Assembly: GCF_004145845.1 (NCBI RefSeq)
Contig: NZ_SELP01000009.1
Coordinates: forward strand, 1 to 64,000
Reading direction: 5' to 3'
Origin: Loktanella sp. IMCC34160
Lineage (GTDB): Bacteria; Pseudomonadota; Alphaproteobacteria; Rhodobacterales; Rhodobacteraceae
Length of the DNA: 64,000 nt
Below are positions 1 to 8,818 of the stretch, in pieces. A program made the position numbers and the translations under genes. Numbering within the stretch: the first letter of the stretch is position 1; the number at the start of each line of letters is the position of its first letter. Below the pieces are notes generated by a model that was given only the letters and a program-made list of their open reading frames with translations, made no database searches and had not been told where the DNA came from.

Positions 1-47
1 GCGGGACAGGCGGCTGGCAAAAACGAAACAAGCCCCAGGGGGCGACC

Positions 48-1751
48 ATGACCCGCGAAGAACTTCTCAGGATTCTGAAATTCGTCGATTCCAACCGGGA
101 AATCTCGGAAAAGCGGACGCCGCTGGCCACGGTCGATCCACGCTGGAACATCATCTCTTACGCCGTGCGCCGACATCTTGAAGGCAAGCTGACGCTGGTG
201 TCTTCGGCGGCCCTGGCGGCAGAGGTCCCCTATGGCACCGCCATGCGCCGGATCAGCGAGTTGATCGACGAGGGTTTGTTGCACAAACGGCCACGGTCAG
301 AGACCGGGCGGTCCTTTTCGCTGCATCCCACCGCCAAGCTGATCACCGAGTTCGAAAGCTTTGCGATGCAGCTCAAGTCGGTGGTGGGGACTACATTCGG
401 CTTCAACACCGGCGACAGCGAGATCGGCGATTTCTACTTCGGCGGCTACTACATGGCCTCGCGCATTCTGCCCTATCCCTCGGCCATGCGATCCGGGATC
501 GGCAAGGGCAAGACGTTCCGGATTCTCAGCCCCAAGGACCCGACTTTCAAGACCCTGAGCGAGTTTTCATCCAATTTGGATGAATTCTGCGGCGGGGACA
601 TCGAAATCGTCAATCTGCCGCTGGACGAGCTGCATGGCGAGATCATGAAAAACGCCGAACGACCGAATTCGCGTTATGATCTGATCGCCGTGGACTTGCC
701 CTGGATCGGGCAGCTGGCGACCCAGAATATCATCGAACCGATCAACGACGTGATGCAGGAATCGCGCCATAACCCGTCCGATTTTCACAACGCGGCCTTT
801 CGCGGATCGTCTTGGCAGGGCAAGCAATATGGCCTGCCGATCCAGCCCACGGCAGAGCTGTTGTTCTACCGGTCCGACCTGTTTTCCGAAGCCGGTCTGC
901 CGGTGCCTCGCACGACCGATGACATCCTATTCGCCGCCCGAGTTCTGCACCGTTCCTCGCTCAACCTGTCAGGCATCGTCATGAACTACGGCCGCGGGAC
1001 GCCACTGGCGCATACTTTTATCCAGACCCTCGCGGATTTTGGCCAGCCAATCATCAACCTCAGACGGCTAGGGGATGATTTCGACGTGACCGAGATCGAG
1101 GGGGAAAACTACCGGCCCCAACTGGACACTGAAACCGCCAGAGATGCGGCGAAATTCCTGATAGAACTGGCGCAGTTCAGCCACAAGGAAAGCATGGTTT
1201 GCGACTGGGATCGGCGCATTAGGATCTTTGCCAAGGGCCATGCGGCCATGACCTATGGCTGGAGCATCCGGGCCGCGGCCTTCGAACTGGACGAAACATC
1301 GCCCGCCCACAACAACGTGAAATTCGTGGCGCACCCGCATGGGCCGGGGGCAAGGACCGTGTCGCCCATCGGGGGCTTTTCCCTTGCGATACCGGCCAAG
1401 CTGGACACGCAGCGCCGCAAGACATCCTGGAAGGTCATGGAATATCTGACCCGCCCTGAACTGCTGAAATGGTACGTGTTGAACGGCAATCTGACCTCAC
1501 CCCGATTCTCGACCAGCGCCGACCCCGAGGTGCAGGCAAGCAGCGCCCTGATCGGCGAAGTCGATGCAATGGAACGACGCGGCGAATTGCAGACCTGGCC
1601 ACGGCCGCCGATCCCGGAATTCAGCAATGTGCTTTCGATCCTCGGCGACGAAATTTTCATGATGCTGCAAGGAGAAGCCACCGTCGACGGCGCCCTGCGC
1701 AAGGCGCAGACCCGGATTGACACGCTGATGCGCGAGAACGGGCACTATTGA
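48..1751 (+). CDS. Winged-helix / MalE-like solute-binding fusion regulator
   Basis: The 567-residue product has no signal peptide. Residues about 25-100 look like a winged helix-turn-helix (motifs AALAAEVPYGTAMRR and ELIDEGLLHKR). From about residue 150 to the end it reads as a family 1 extracellular solute-binding domain: YDLIAVDLPWIG, YGLPIQPTAELLFYRSDLF, GHAAMTYGWS and a C-terminal helical region. A cytoplasmic protein with both parts is best explained as a transcription factor that senses a sugar with a MalE-type fold; E. coli SgrR is a precedent with a different solute-binding family. It lies 150 bp upstream of a sugar importer and probably controls it (inference). The start has a GGGGG-rich ribosome site. 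The promoter lies outside the window. Confidence 0.72.
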   Translation: MTREELLRILKFVDSNREISEKRTPLATVDPRWNIISYAVRRHLEGKLTLVSSAALAAEVPYGTAMRRISELIDEGLLHKRPRSETGRSFSLHPTAKLITEFESFAMQLKSVVGTTFGFNTGDSEIGDFYFGGYYMASRILPYPSAMRSGIGKGKTFRILSPKDPTFKTLSEFSSNLDEFCGGDIEIVNLPLDELHGEIMKNAERPNSRYDLIAVDLPWIGQLATQNIIEPINDVMQESRHNPSDFHNAAFRGSSWQGKQYGLPIQPTAELLFYRSDLFSEAGLPVPRTTDDILFAARVLHRSSLNLSGIVMNYGRGTPLAHTFIQTLADFGQPIINLRRLGDDFDVTEIEGENYRPQLDTETARDAAKFLIELAQFSHKESMVCDWDRRIRIFAKGHAAMTYGWSIRAAAFELDETSPAHNNVKFVAHPHGPGARTVSPIGGFSLAIPAKLDTQRRKTSWKVMEYLTRPELLKWYVLNGNLTSPRFSTSADPEVQASSALIGEVDAMERRGELQTWPRPPIPEFSNVLSILGDEIFMMLQGEATVDGALRKAQTRIDTLMRENGHY

Positions 1752-1901
1752 TGGATGCTCGAGAGATTAGATTCATTTTGGATATCTTGGGCGTCGATCT
1801 GTCGCATGGGTCAGGTGCACCTTGAACATACGGAAGGTTGGGAACCTCGTCGGACGGGAGATCGGCGCGGATCTGCAACAGAACTCAGGGAGGAGAACCT
1901 A

Positions 1902-2864
1902 ATGCTACGCAACACACTGACCAAGCTGACGGCAGTCGCCGCACTCGCCACCGGCGTGGCGACGACCGGCGCCTATGCCCAAGACATCAGCATGGCCTTC
2001 ATCGTCAAGGACATGAACAACCCGTACTACGCCCGCATGGGCGACGGCGCGCTGCGCGCGGCCGAGGAACTGGGCATTAACCTGTCCTATGTATCCGCCG
2101 AATATAACGGTGACATCGAGGGGCAGATCGCCGTCGTTGAATCCGAACTTGTCAAAGGTCATGACGCGATCGTGCTGGTTCCGATGAACGGCACCGCGCT
2201 GATCCCCAAGGTGATGGAAGCGAATGCGCTTGGCATTCCGGTCATCACTGCGGACACGAAGGTTGACGATGGTCCGGCCCAGGTCGAAACCTTTGTCGGT
2301 CTGGACGAACGCACCTCTTTCGCCGGAATGGCCGAATGGGTTGTCGAACAGCTGGGCGGCGAAGGTCAGGTCGCAATTCTGGAAGGCTTCCGCGGCAGCT
2401 CGACCGCTGAATTGCGTCTCAACGGCATGATGGACGTGTTCAATTCCTACGAAGGGATCGAAGTCGTCGCATCCATCTCCGCCGACTGGGATCAGGAAAA
2501 AGGGCTGAAGGCCGCAGAGGACATTCTGCAAGCCCACCCTGAAGTGGATGCCATTCTCGGGTCCAACGACCTGATGGCGCTGGGTGCGGTTCAGGCCGTG
2601 AAGGGCGCGGGCCTGTCGGATCAGGTCATCGTCGTCGGCGACGACGCGATCCCCTCGGCGCTTGCCTCGCTGCGGGCAGGCGATCTGGACGCCACCATCG
2701 ACGGTAACACCGACCGCGTCGGCTACGAGGCTGTCATGGCCGCCTATCGCCTCGTCACTGAAGGCGCAGAGCTGGATGACTGGATCGTCGTCGAATCCTC
2801 GATCATGACTGCCGAGGACGTCACTGACGAATACCTTGCCAGCCGCGGCATCGAACTCGACTAA
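1902..2864 (+). CDS. CUT2 sugar ABC transporter substrate-binding protein
   Basis: A 320-residue periplasmic binding protein of the RbsB/type 1 fold. The N-terminus is a signal peptide ending near AYAQ, followed by the family opening ISMAFIVKDMNNPYYARM. Later motifs include DAIVLVPMN, IPVITADT and DAILGSNDLMALGA. The frame is open from 1755, but ATG 1902 has a strong GGGAGGAG site and begins a proper signal sequence, so the upstream part is not used. It is followed by a terminator-like hairpin and then by the ATPase and permease genes. The substrate is probably a pentose or hexose and cannot be told from sequence alone. Confidence 0.9.
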   Translation: MLRNTLTKLTAVAALATGVATTGAYAQDISMAFIVKDMNNPYYARMGDGALRAAEELGINLSYVSAEYNGDIEGQIAVVESELVKGHDAIVLVPMNGTALIPKVMEANALGIPVITADTKVDDGPAQVETFVGLDERTSFAGMAEWVVEQLGGEGQVAILEGFRGSSTAELRLNGMMDVFNSYEGIEVVASISADWDQEKGLKAAEDILQAHPEVDAILGSNDLMALGAVQAVKGAGLSDQVIVVGDDAIPSALASLRAGDLDATIDGNTDRVGYEAVMAAYRLVTEGAELDDWIVVESSIMTAEDVTDEYLASRGIELD

Positions 2865-2881
2865 TCATCGGCTGCGACAAC

Positions 2882-2912
2882 AGGTGGTCGGGTGCGCCCG
2901 GCCACCTTTTTT
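2882..2912 (+). terminator. Intrinsic terminator/attenuator after the binding-protein gene
   Basis: AGGTGG and CGGG (2882-2892) pair with CCCG and CCACCT (2897-2907) with one G-T pair, closed by a TGCG loop and followed by a run of Ts to 2912. It lies between the binding-protein gene and the ATPase gene of the same operon, so it probably reduces read-through and keeps the binding protein in excess. Confidence 0.75.
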
Positions 2913-2931
2913 ACAAGAGGAGAGCATCGAC

Positions 2932-3699
2932 ATGTCTGGTCCGGACCCACTCGTGGAAATGAGACACATCTCGAAGAACTTCGGCGGGCTTCAGGCGCTG
3001 ACGAATGCCAGTCTCGAACTTTACCCCGGCGAAGTGCTGGGTGTGCTGGGGCACAACGGGGCGGGGAAATCCACCCTGATCAAGATCCTGGCAGGCGCCG
3101 AGACCGCGACCGAAGGGGCGATTTTCGTCAATGGGCACGAGGCCCATATCAGCGACCCCAACGACGCACGCGCCTTCGGGATCGAAACGATCTATCAGGA
3201 ACTCGCGCTGTGCGGAAATCTGAACGCGCCCTCCAACCTCTACATGGGGCGGGAAATCAGCAAATGGGGCTTTCTGGACAAGAAGACCATGAAGGCCGAG
3301 ACCGAACGCGCGCTCAGCAAGTTGAACATCCGCATCAAGTCGCTTGATACCGAGGTCGAGACCATGTCCGGCGGACAACGGCAGGCCATCTCGATCAGCC
3401 GCGCGGTGCATTTCGACACCAAGATCCTGATCATGGACGAACCGACCGCGGCCTTAGGCATGGAAGAAAGCAAGATGGTCATGGATCTGACCGTCGAGCT
3501 GAAAAAGCAGGGCATCGGGATCATCTGGATCAGCCACGATATCCACGAAGTCTATAATTTCACGGACCGGATCACGATCCTGCACGGCGGGCAAAATGTG
3601 ATTACGGCACCGACGCGGAACTTCACCCAGGACGAGATCGTTTCGATGATCATCTCGGGCCGCCCGGTCGAACATGCACAAGACAAGGAAGAGGCATAG
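2932..3699 (+). CDS. CUT2 sugar ABC transporter ATPase (single domain)
   Basis: A 255-residue nucleotide-binding protein. Walker A is GHNGAGKST (residues 40-48), the signature is MSGGQRQ, Walker B is ILIMDEPTAALG and the H-loop is WISHDIH. RbsA-type proteins carry two such domains (about 500 residues); this is the short FrcA-like form with one, so it should act as a homodimer. ATG 2932 follows an AGAGGAGAG site, and the longer open frame from 2836 overlaps the upstream gene and terminator. The permease starts 3 nt after its stop. Confidence 0.9.
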   Translation: MSGPDPLVEMRHISKNFGGLQALTNASLELYPGEVLGVLGHNGAGKSTLIKILAGAETATEGAIFVNGHEAHISDPNDARAFGIETIYQELALCGNLNAPSNLYMGREISKWGFLDKKTMKAETERALSKLNIRIKSLDTEVETMSGGQRQAISISRAVHFDTKILIMDEPTAALGMEESKMVMDLTVELKKQGIGIIWISHDIHEVYNFTDRITILHGGQNVITAPTRNFTQDEIVSMIISGRPVEHAQDKEEA

Positions 3700-3702
3700 G
3701 TC

Positions 3703-4641
3703 ATGGGTATTGCCAAACTGAAATCCAACCCTGTCGTCTGGATCCTGTTGGTCGCCGTTCTGATGGCGGTGATCTTGTCCTTCCTGTCGCCCTTCTTCAT
3801 GACGGTCGGCAATATGACCAACCTGTCAAAACAGGTGTCGATTGTGGCCATCCTCGCGGCGGGACAGGCGGTGGTGATCATCTCGGGCGGGATCGACCTT
3901 TCGGTCGGCTCTGTTCTGGCCTTCTCGGCCGTTGTGATCGGCACCTTGATCCAGATGGACGTGAACCCGACCCTTGCGATGTTCGCAGGCCTTTTGGCCG
4001 GAACCTTCGCGGGCTGGATCAATGGCATGGTCATCACCCGTGCAAAGATCCCGCCGTTCATCGCCACGCTGGGGATGCTGGGGATCGCCCGTGGCATGGC
4101 CCTTGCGATCACCGGCGGGGTATCGCATCCGGTCCTGTCGCCGCTGTTCCTGTACATCGGCAACGCCAAGCTTCTCGGGCTGCCCATCCCGCTGTATTTC
4201 GTGATCGTGACCTTCCTTGTCGTCGGGATCATGATGCACAAGACAGTCTTTGGTCGCCACGTCTATGCCATCGGCGGCAATGAACGCGTGGCACGGCTTC
4301 AGGGGATCCCTGTGGATCGCCAGAAGGTCAAGATCTATGCCCTCAGCGGGTTTCTGGCCGCACTTGCGGCGGTGGTCATGACCGGCCGACTGGCGGCAAC
4401 CCCGCCAAGCGTCGCCCAGGCGATCGAGCTTCAGGCCATCGCGGCGGTGATCATCGGCGGCGTCAGCTTTGTCGGTGGGCGGGGTATTGTCCTGACGGCC
4501 CTGATCGGGGCGCTGATCATGGCGATGATTACCAATGGTCTGAACATCCTGGGGATCTCGTCCTTCTACCAGCAGGTGTTGATCGGTGTCGTGATCATCG
4601 TCGCGGTCTGGCTCGACAACCTGAAATCGTCCGCCCGATAG
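3703..4641 (+). CDS. CUT2 sugar ABC transporter permease
   Basis: A 312-residue RbsC/FrcC-type inner-membrane permease with about 8-10 hydrophobic segments. It carries the family motif ISGGIDLSVGSVLAFSAV near residue 65, then NGMVITRAKIPPFIATLGM and GRHVYAIGGNERVARL, the loop that contacts the ATPase. GGVSFVGGRG near residue 250 is also typical. It is the last gene of the three-gene operon and is followed by a hairpin. Confidence 0.9.
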   Translation: MGIAKLKSNPVVWILLVAVLMAVILSFLSPFFMTVGNMTNLSKQVSIVAILAAGQAVVIISGGIDLSVGSVLAFSAVVIGTLIQMDVNPTLAMFAGLLAGTFAGWINGMVITRAKIPPFIATLGMLGIARGMALAITGGVSHPVLSPLFLYIGNAKLLGLPIPLYFVIVTFLVVGIMMHKTVFGRHVYAIGGNERVARLQGIPVDRQKVKIYALSGFLAALAAVVMTGRLAATPPSVAQAIELQAIAAVIIGGVSFVGGRGIVLTALIGALIMAMITNGLNILGISSFYQQVLIGVVIIVAVWLDNLKSSAR

Positions 4642-4654
4642 CAGGATATCTTGG

Positions 4655-4692
4655 CGGGCCGGTTGAGGAGACACGCTCCCTCAACCGGCCCG
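4655..4692 (+). terminator. Strong hairpin terminating the first sugar operon
   Basis: A perfect 14-bp stem pairs 4655-4668 (CGGGCCGGTTGAGG) with 4679-4692, with a 10-nt loop. There is only a short T-rich tail (TCATCGTTT). It starts 14 nt after the permease stop. From 4693 to 4922 I see no gene; that stretch lies downstream of the convergent regulator gene. Confidence 0.7.
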
Positions 4693-4922
4693 TCATCGTT
4701 TGCGGGTCCGGTGGGATCGGCGGCCTGCATGCTCGACAAGCTTGATTTTGTTGAGAAGCATCACGACCGAAGCGCCGATACGCTTGCCAAAGTCAGCCGA
4801 TACCTGATCCCTGGCTGGTGACCGGCCGGGGGCGTGCCTTGCCCGGTGACTGCAAATCGGCTGTGCCCGATACTGAACCGCCAGTGAATCGTCTTCTGCA
4901 GGGTTCAGATGAAACGAACGCC

Positions 4923-5621
4923 CTAGCTTGCCCTGTCGTCTATAAGCGGATCGGGCTTTGCGAACGCCTTCAGGATATTGAGGTCTTCAATCCTGATCCG
5001 CCGGCCATCGACGGTGACGCCATAGGGGACAAGGTTCTTGAAGGCCCGGCTGAGGTTTTCCGGCGTCATCCCAAGAAGCGACGACAGGGTTCGCTTTTCG
5101 AAGGGAAGATCGAATTCATTGGCCCCGCCTTCGCGCACATGCTGACGGACGATATAGTTGGCCAGACGTTCCAGAGAGGTCCGCAGCTTTATATCCTTCT
5201 GCGACTTCACGACCGCGCGGTAGCACTGGGCCAGTTCCGTCACGATGGCCCGGGCGAAATCGCTGTCGTCATCGAATGCGGCGCGGACGTCCTGACTGGG
5301 GATCAGGGCGATCCGGCTTTTCTCGACGGTGCGGGCGGACATGAGGTAGGGGGCATTCTTGATCGTCGCGGCAAGAATGAAGGTCGAGATTGGCCGGACA
5401 ATCGCCATCGTCGTCTCGCGATTGCTCCAGCTTGAATAAAGTTCCACCGCTCCGCTCAGAACCACATGCAGGAAATCGCTGGTCTCGCCTTCGTGGATCA
5501 TGTCGATCTGCGGCGGGAAGTTCTGCACGTAGGAGCCGCGCATCAGGGTGTCAAAGCTGTCTTGTGACATCTTCGCGAACAAGTGCAGCCGCCGGACGTC
5601 GTCAAAGTATGATCTTGGCAT
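4923..5621 (-). CDS. narR: Crp/FNR family regulator without Fe-S cysteines (NarR-like)
   Basis: A cyclic-nucleotide-binding-type sensor domain (IHEGETSDFLHVVLSGAVELY) is followed by a C-terminal helix-turn-helix (RTLSSLLGMTPENLSRAFK). The N-terminal cysteine cluster of oxygen-sensing FNR is absent; I see only one cysteine, in the dimerisation region (AQCYRA). It is divergent from narK1-narK2-narGHJI, the position of NarR in Paracoccus, where a cysteine-free FNR homologue activates nar genes in response to nitrate or nitrite. A GTG at 5666 is in frame, but an FNR-type box begins at 5667, directly against it. That favours the ATG at 5621 (232 residues). The symbol rests on family and position. 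Confidence 0.82.
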   Translation of the reverse strand: MPRSYFDDVRRLHLFAKMSQDSFDTLMRGSYVQNFPPQIDMIHEGETSDFLHVVLSGAVELYSSWSNRETTMAIVRPISTFILAATIKNAPYLMSARTVEKSRIALIPSQDVRAAFDDDSDFARAIVTELAQCYRAVVKSQKDIKLRTSLERLANYIVRQHVREGGANEFDLPFEKRTLSSLLGMTPENLSRAFKNLVPYGVTVDGRRIRIEDLNILKAFAKPDPLIDDRAS

Positions 5622-5666
5622 ATGCACCGCTTCCCCGTGGCGTAAGGCACTAAGTGATCCGCTCAC

Positions 5667-5680
5667 TTGATATTTGTCAA
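5667..5680. promoter_or_regulatory. FNR/NarR-type box near the regulator gene
   Basis: TTGATATTTGTCAA matches TTGAT-N4-ATCAA at 9 of 10 defined bases. Its centre is about 53 bp upstream of the chosen regulator start, which suits autoregulation or activation by another FNR protein. Confidence 0.7.
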
Positions 5681-5780
5681 GTATCCAATTGAGAATGGTT
5701 TCGGGCCGATTTGACTCGCCCCGCCAAACACTTTGACATTTTTCGCTAAGTCATTTATTTTAAACATTTTTCTTTGGATT

Positions 5781-5794
5781 CTGATCCAGATCAA
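5781..5794. promoter_or_regulatory. FNR/NarR-type box upstream of narK1
   Basis: CTGATCCAGATCAA matches TTGAT-N4-ATCAA at 9 of 10 defined bases. It is centred about 86 bp upstream of the narK1 ATG. At the class II distance of -41.5 it would place the transcript start near 5829, leaving a leader of about 45 nt. Confidence 0.75.
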
Positions 5795-5873
5795 ACACCC
5801 TTTCCCGTTTCCCCCGCATCAGGGTCCCGACCCAAGACAGGCGCATGACTCGCCGGAAATTGGAGGGACAGAA

Positions 5874-7286
5874 ATGGAACTACAGAATAAGGCCACGGCA
5901 CTGTGGTCGAACTTCCTGAACGTCAGGATGCCGCAGATCAGAACCTTCCACATGACGTGGTTCGCGTTTTTCTCGTGCTTCTTTGCATGGTTCGGGATCG
6001 CGCCGCTGATGGCGGTGGTGCGGGACGAATTGCAGCTGACAAAGGATCAGATCGGCTGGGCCATTATCGGGTCGGTGTCGATCACGATCTTTGCGCGGCT
6101 GTTCATCGGCTGGCTGTGCGACCGGATCGGGCCGCGGAAGGCCTATACTTGGCTATTGATCCTTGGCGCCTTCCCGGTGATGGGCATCGGCCTGTCGTGG
6201 AACTTTGAAAGCTTCCTGTTTTTCAGGGTTCTGATCGGCGGGATCGGGGCGTCCTTCGTCATCACCCAATACCACACCAGCGTGATGTTCGCGCCGAACG
6301 TTGTGGGTCAGGCGAACGCGACCTCGGCAGGCTGGGGCAACTTGGGGGGCGGTGTCACGCAGTTTGTCATGCCGCTCTTGTTCTCGGTTTTCGTGATCGG
6401 GTTCGGGTTTTCCGAAGCGGTCGGCTGGCGCCTGTCCATGGTCGTCGTCGGCGTCATCATCTTCCTGATCGGGATCGCCTATTACTTCCTCACGCAGGAC
6501 GCGCCGGACGGCAACTTTGACGACCTGCGCGCCAAGGGCCTGATGGAAGAAAAGAAAAAGGTCACCGGCAACTACATGCATGCCCTGAAGGACCCCCGGG
6601 TCTGGGTGCTGTTCGTGATCTACGGGGCCTGTTTCGGGATCGAACTGACGGTCAACAACGTGGCCGCCCTCTACTTCGCCGATTACTTCGACCTGAGCCT
6701 GATCGCCGCCGGTTTCGTCGCCGCCTCTTTCGGCCTGATGAACCTTTTCGCCCGGACGCTGGGCGGGATCTTCGGTGACAACTTCGGCGCCCTTTGGGGG
6801 CTGCGCGGCCGCAGCTTCTGGCTGTTCATCTGCCTGTTGTTCGAAGGTTGCGCGCTGATGGTGTTCAGCCAGATGCAGGTGTTGTTCCTGGCTCTGCCGG
6901 CACTGATCGTCTTCTCACTGTTCACGCAGATGTCCGAAGGCGCGACCTACTCGGTGGTTCCCTTCATCAACAAGAAGGCCCTTGGCGCGGTTGCCGGCGT
7001 GGTCGGGGCAGGCGGCAACGCCGGGGCGGTTCTGGCGGGCTTCCTGTTCAAGAACATGATCGACTGGAGCCAGGCCTTCCTGATCCTCGGGATCGTCGTC
7101 ACCTGCGCCTCTTTCCTTGCCTTCTTCGTCCGCTTCTCGACCCGGCAGGAAGACGAAGAGCGCGCCAATTTCGCCGCCGCGAACATCAACACGCTTCGGG
7201 CCAAGGCCGAACGGGCGAACGCCGCCCTTGAAGAAGGGCTTCAGGCCATCGCCCGGACCAAGACCACGCAACATCCGGCCAGCTAG
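5874..7286 (+). CDS. narK1: Nitrate transporter NarK1 (MFS)
   Basis: A 470-residue major facilitator with about 12 membrane segments. The N-terminus has RTFHMTWFAFFSCFFAWFG, and two nitrate-signature glycine stretches are visible: AGWGNLGGGVTQ near residue 153 and GVVGAGGNAGAV near residue 375. A charged tail of about 40 residues follows the last segment. Family knowledge makes this the NarK1 class (nitrate/proton symport). The frame is open from 5733, but the GGAGGGA site favours ATG 5874. The narK2 gene starts 69 nt downstream. In Paracoccus these two proteins are one fused polypeptide; here they are separate genes. Confidence 0.88.
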   Translation: MELQNKATALWSNFLNVRMPQIRTFHMTWFAFFSCFFAWFGIAPLMAVVRDELQLTKDQIGWAIIGSVSITIFARLFIGWLCDRIGPRKAYTWLLILGAFPVMGIGLSWNFESFLFFRVLIGGIGASFVITQYHTSVMFAPNVVGQANATSAGWGNLGGGVTQFVMPLLFSVFVIGFGFSEAVGWRLSMVVVGVIIFLIGIAYYFLTQDAPDGNFDDLRAKGLMEEKKKVTGNYMHALKDPRVWVLFVIYGACFGIELTVNNVAALYFADYFDLSLIAAGFVAASFGLMNLFARTLGGIFGDNFGALWGLRGRSFWLFICLLFEGCALMVFSQMQVLFLALPALIVFSLFTQMSEGATYSVVPFINKKALGAVAGVVGAGGNAGAVLAGFLFKNMIDWSQAFLILGIVVTCASFLAFFVRFSTRQEDEERANFAAANINTLRAKAERANAALEEGLQAIARTKTTQHPAS

Positions 7287-7355
7287 GCCGATACGCGGGG
7301 CGGTCGGCGAACCGGCCGCCCCACACAGAAAACGCCAACCCGCGAGGACATAACA

Positions 7356-8747
7356 ATGGCGATCACCGCAACATCCGGCCAGCAGGGGCACACCCTGATC
7401 GACTGGCGCCCCGAAGACCCGCAGTTCTGGGCCGACAAGGGCAAATCCATTGCAACCCGCAACCTCTGGATCTCGATCCCGAACCTGCTTCTGGCCTTTT
7501 CGGTCTGGATGGTCTGGTCGGTCGTCGTGGCGAAGCTGCCCGCGATCGGGTTCAACTATACCACCGGGCAGCTGTTCTGGCTGGCGGCCCTGCCGGGGCT
7601 GTCGGGCGCGACGCTGCGGATCTTCTACAGCTTCATGATCCCGATCTTCGGCGGGCGGAAATGGACGACACTGTCCAGCCTCTCGTTGCTGCTTCCGGCG
7701 CTTGGGATCGGGTTCGCGGTTCAGAACCCGGAAACCCCCTATGCGATGTTCCTTGCCCTTGCCCTGATGTGCGGCTTTGGCGGCGGCAACTTTGCGTCCT
7801 CCATGGCGAACATCGCCTATTTCTACCCTAAGGCCACGAAGGGCAACGCGCTGGCGCTGAACGCGGGCCTTGGCAACCTTGGCGTGTCGGTCATGCAATT
7901 CGTCGTGCCGATGGTCATCACCGCCGGTGTCTTCGGCGCAATCGGTGGCGCCCCCGTCACCCTGTCGGACGGCAGCCAGCTGTGGATTCAGAACGCGGGC
8001 TTCATCTGGGTGCCTTTCATCCTTGTCAGCGCCATCGCGGCCTGGTTCGGGATGAATGACATCGCCGATGCCAAGGCATCGCTGGGCGACCAGCTGACCA
8101 TTCTCAAGCGGTTCCACAACTGGGTGATGTGTATCCTCTACACCGGCACCTTCGGCAGCTTCATCGGCTACTCGGCGGGCTTCCCGCTGCTGATGAAGAC
8201 GCAGTTCCCGGACGTGAACGTGCTGTCCTATGCCTTCCTCGGGCCGCTTGTCGGCGCGCTCAGCCGGGCCGCGACCGGCTGGGTCTCGGACAAGTTCGGC
8301 GGTGGCCGGGTGACCTTCTGGGTCTTCCTGGGCATGATCGTCGCGGTCTGGGGCGTGCTGCAGTTCCTGCCCTCGGGCGACTATGCGGGCAACTTCTGGG
8401 GCTTCTTCGCCTGCTTCATGGCGCTATTCTTCCTGACCGGTGTCGGCAACGCCTCGACCTTCCAGATGATCCCCTCGATCATGAAACAGGAAATCCCCCG
8501 CCTGATGCCCAATGGTGACCCGGCGGACATCCAGCGCACGACCGAACGGGAAAGCGCCGCGATCATCGCCTTCACCAGCGCCATTGCCGCCTACGGGGCC
8601 TTCTTCATCCCCAAGGCCTACGGGACCTCGATCGGCATGACGGGCCAGCCGCACGGCGCGCTTTGGGGCTTCCTGGTCTTCTACATCGTCTGCGTCGTGA
8701 TCACCTGGATCTTCTACAGCCGCAAGAACGCGCCGGTCTCGTGCTGA
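7356..8747 (+). CDS. narK2: Nitrate/nitrite antiporter NarK2 (MFS)
   Basis: A 463-residue major facilitator close to E. coli NarK/NarU. The opening has IDWRPEDPQFW and IATRNLWISIPNLLLAF, which is characteristic of this class. The glycine-rich signature CGFGGGNFASSMANI and NAGLGNLGVSVMQF lie near residues 145-180, followed by the remaining membrane segments. The likely role is nitrate uptake in exchange for the nitrite made by NarG, as for the C-terminal half of the Paracoccus fusion protein. The ribosome site is GCGAGGA before ATG 7356. narG begins 71 nt downstream, in the same direction. Confidence 0.9.
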   Translation: MAITATSGQQGHTLIDWRPEDPQFWADKGKSIATRNLWISIPNLLLAFSVWMVWSVVVAKLPAIGFNYTTGQLFWLAALPGLSGATLRIFYSFMIPIFGGRKWTTLSSLSLLLPALGIGFAVQNPETPYAMFLALALMCGFGGGNFASSMANIAYFYPKATKGNALALNAGLGNLGVSVMQFVVPMVITAGVFGAIGGAPVTLSDGSQLWIQNAGFIWVPFILVSAIAAWFGMNDIADAKASLGDQLTILKRFHNWVMCILYTGTFGSFIGYSAGFPLLMKTQFPDVNVLSYAFLGPLVGALSRAATGWVSDKFGGGRVTFWVFLGMIVAVWGVLQFLPSGDYAGNFWGFFACFMALFFLTGVGNASTFQMIPSIMKQEIPRLMPNGDPADIQRTTERESAAIIAFTSAIAAYGAFFIPKAYGTSIGMTGQPHGALWGFLVFYIVCVVITWIFYSRKNAPVSC

Positions 8748-8818
8748 GCACCCGCTGAACGCCATGTGCCCTGCGCGGGCAACCGCGCGGGGCCGCCGAC
8801 ACCCCAAGGAGAGTTGAG

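Noticed and set aside
5733-5873. A longer N-terminus for narK1
   Set aside because: The extension covers the FNR box and the AT-rich promoter region, and the GGAGGGA site fits ATG 5874.
6915-8117. A 400-residue minus-strand frame across narK1-narK2
   Set aside because: It crosses two real genes and their intergenic gap and has no hydrophobic segments or family features.
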